Shown: piece by piece, positions 63,329-64,000 of the stretch
Layout of the letters: each line of letters starts with the position of its first letter
Numbering within the stretch: position 1 is the stretch's first letter
DNA from: Lachnospiraceae bacterium NSJ-143
GTDB taxonomy: Bacteria; Bacillota; Clostridia; Lachnospirales; Anaerotignaceae
Assembly (NCBI GenBank): GCA_022867625.1
Contig: JALIFM010000005.1
Span: 62,001-126,000 of the forward strand
Direction of reading: 5' to 3'
Length of the DNA: 64,000 bases
Position numbers and translations under genes: made by a program
The notes under the pieces: generated by a model
The model's database searches: none
Seen by the model: the letters and a program-made list of their open reading frames with translations, nothing else
What the model was told of the DNA's origin: nothing

Positions 63329-63357
63329 TTGATTTTACTTCATTTATATGCTAAAAT
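63329..63357 (+). promoter_or_regulatory. Promoter of tRNA-Leu
   Basis: TTGATT (63329-63334) and TAAAAT (63352-63357), 17-base spacing, 11 bases before the tRNA. Confidence 0.85.
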
Positions 63358-63368
63358 AATTCTGTTAT

Positions 63369-63452
63369 GCGGACATGGCGGAACTGGCAGACGCGCCAGA
63401 CTCAAAATCTGGTTATGGTGACATAGTGTGGGTTCGATTCCCACTGTCCGCA
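63369..63452 (+). tRNA. tRNA-Leu(CAA)
   Basis: 84 nt with the long variable arm of class II tRNAs. Acceptor GCGGACA/TGTCCGC, discriminator A; anticodon stem CCAGA/TCTGG around loop CTCAAAA gives anticodon CAA; T loop TTCGATT. CCA not encoded. Confidence 0.96.
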
Positions 63453-63457
63453 TGCAG

Positions 63458-63489
63458 AACCCCTTGAATATCAAGGGGTTTTATTTTTT
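63458..63489 (+). terminator. Terminator after tRNA-Leu
   Basis: Perfect stem AACCCCTTGA/TCAAGGGGTT with T-rich tail. Confidence 0.92.
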
Positions 63490-63724
63490 GTGTTGCTCAG
63501 CAGCCTAGAATGGTGTTATCTGGACTATTGTTAATGGCAGTCTGGTATTGAATAATCAAATAATACAGTAAATTCAAGGCTTGGGCGAAAACGGCGTAAA
63601 TTCATGCAATTATAAAAATTAGCTGTTGCAGCTTAGACTCCGAGTGTCAGCATTCTTTTCATGATTAGTCATGCCGATTTTTATTTGTTGAACAGCCACG
63701 CTGAGAAAGTAAATATAGACAGCA

Positions 63725-63755
63725 AAAATGACGCTCACAGAGCGTCATTTTTTTG
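63725..63755 (-). terminator. Terminator overlapping the stop of the downstream EamA gene
   Basis: Stem AAAATGACGCTC/GAGCGTCATTTT with a 3-base loop. The stop codon of the minus-strand EamA gene (63735-63737) falls at the stem-loop junction, so the gene's last codons are part of its terminator. Confidence 0.85.
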
Positions 63756-64000
63756 TTCTTTCACTTTATGCTTCGTCAGAGCTTTAATATCGGTTTCACT
63801 TGCTGCCATGGCTCCTATAACCATAACCGCGCCTATGACCTGAGGAACGGATATGCCTTCATTAAGGAAGAAATAGGAAATGAACACGGCTGAGGCGGGT
63901 TCTGTATAGCTTAAAAGTGCGGCCTCGTGTCCGGGAATGTTTTTTATGGCTGAAAAATAAACAAGAAAAGCCAGCCCGGTATAAACTATACCTATTATAA
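63735..64000 (-). CDS. EamA family (DMT) transporter, C-terminal part, truncated by window edge
   Basis: The minus-strand frame is open from the window end to a stop at 63735-63737 and covers about 88 residues. It contains the end of an EamA repeat: LLSYTEPASAVFISYFFLNEG followed by a PQVIGAVMVIGAM helix and a charged tail. It is a distant paralogue of the 62425 gene by pattern and is convergent to it. The start lies beyond the window. Confidence 0.88.
   Translation of the reverse strand, partial: IIGIVYTGLAFLVYFSAIKNIPGHEAALLSYTEPASAVFISYFFLNEGISVPQVIGAVMVIGAMAASETDIKALTKHKVKEQKNDAL

Noticed and set aside
63661-63843. A 60-codon + strand frame near the right end.
   Set aside because: It runs antisense over the EamA gene and its terminator; no ribosome binding site.

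Overview
The window looks like chromosome from an anaerobic, low-to-moderate GC Firmicute of class Clostridia, most like the Lachnospirales or Anaerotignum-type relatives. This rests on gene content (Rex, EtfBA with a short-chain acyl-CoA dehydrogenase, a NuoEFG-like soluble transhydrogenase, an iron-dependent alcohol dehydrogenase, a minimal SUF pair, RecU, stand-alone ThiI) and on Gram-positive ribosome binding sites. No species can be named from the sequence alone.

Layout. 1-6642 is a + strand operon for RNA modification and repair: prmA (5' end cut off), rsmE, a cysteine desulfurase with thiI, an unknown acidic protein, a divergent polysaccharide deacetylase, queG and recU. 7129-10201 holds an acyl-CoA dehydrogenase with etfB and etfA, ending in a strong terminator. 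10488-11362 is a secreted stalk-domain protein whose C-terminus is split by an apparent one-base deletion. 11878-26014 is a compact PBSX/Xkd-like phage element with a contractile tail, lying against a tRNA-Arg gene. 26408-37832 is a redox-oriented stretch: deoD, iron alcohol dehydrogenase, a three-gene cluster matching Stn-type electron-bifurcating transhydrogenase (minus strand), an ABC-F ATPase and the NADH sensor Rex. 37924-47240 has a DUF445 protein, an IclR regulator with an IlvD/Edd dehydratase, a DNA glycosylase, tRNA-Arg(CCU), the two-gene SUF system and an NfeD/SPFH pair. 47452-56082 is housekeeping: a membrane LysM protein, rho, rpmE, DUF1385, prmC, prfA, glgP. 56159-58945 has two secreted minus-strand hydrolases. 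59334-64000 has yqeG, aroE, a fused aroK-aroQ, efp, and two EamA transporters facing each other around tRNA-Leu.

The most unusual region is the phage element. It keeps an intact terminase, portal, scaffold, capsid, neck, sheath, tube and baseplate set. In this window it has no integrase, replication, lysis or tail-fibre gene and, most strikingly, no tape-measure gene at the expected place. It does keep a textbook programmed -1 frameshift (heptamer A AAA AAC at 20912-20918, 6-nt spacer, 8-bp GC-rich stem) that would make the extended tail-assembly chaperone, whose usual partner is the tape measure. An unrecognised 295-codon gene sits between the xkdQ- and xkdR-like genes and is a candidate replacement. 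Two genes of the element appear to start at AUU and AUC, and many others at UUG. The element could be a domesticated, GTA-like or otherwise reduced particle, or an eroding prophage. The sequence alone cannot decide.
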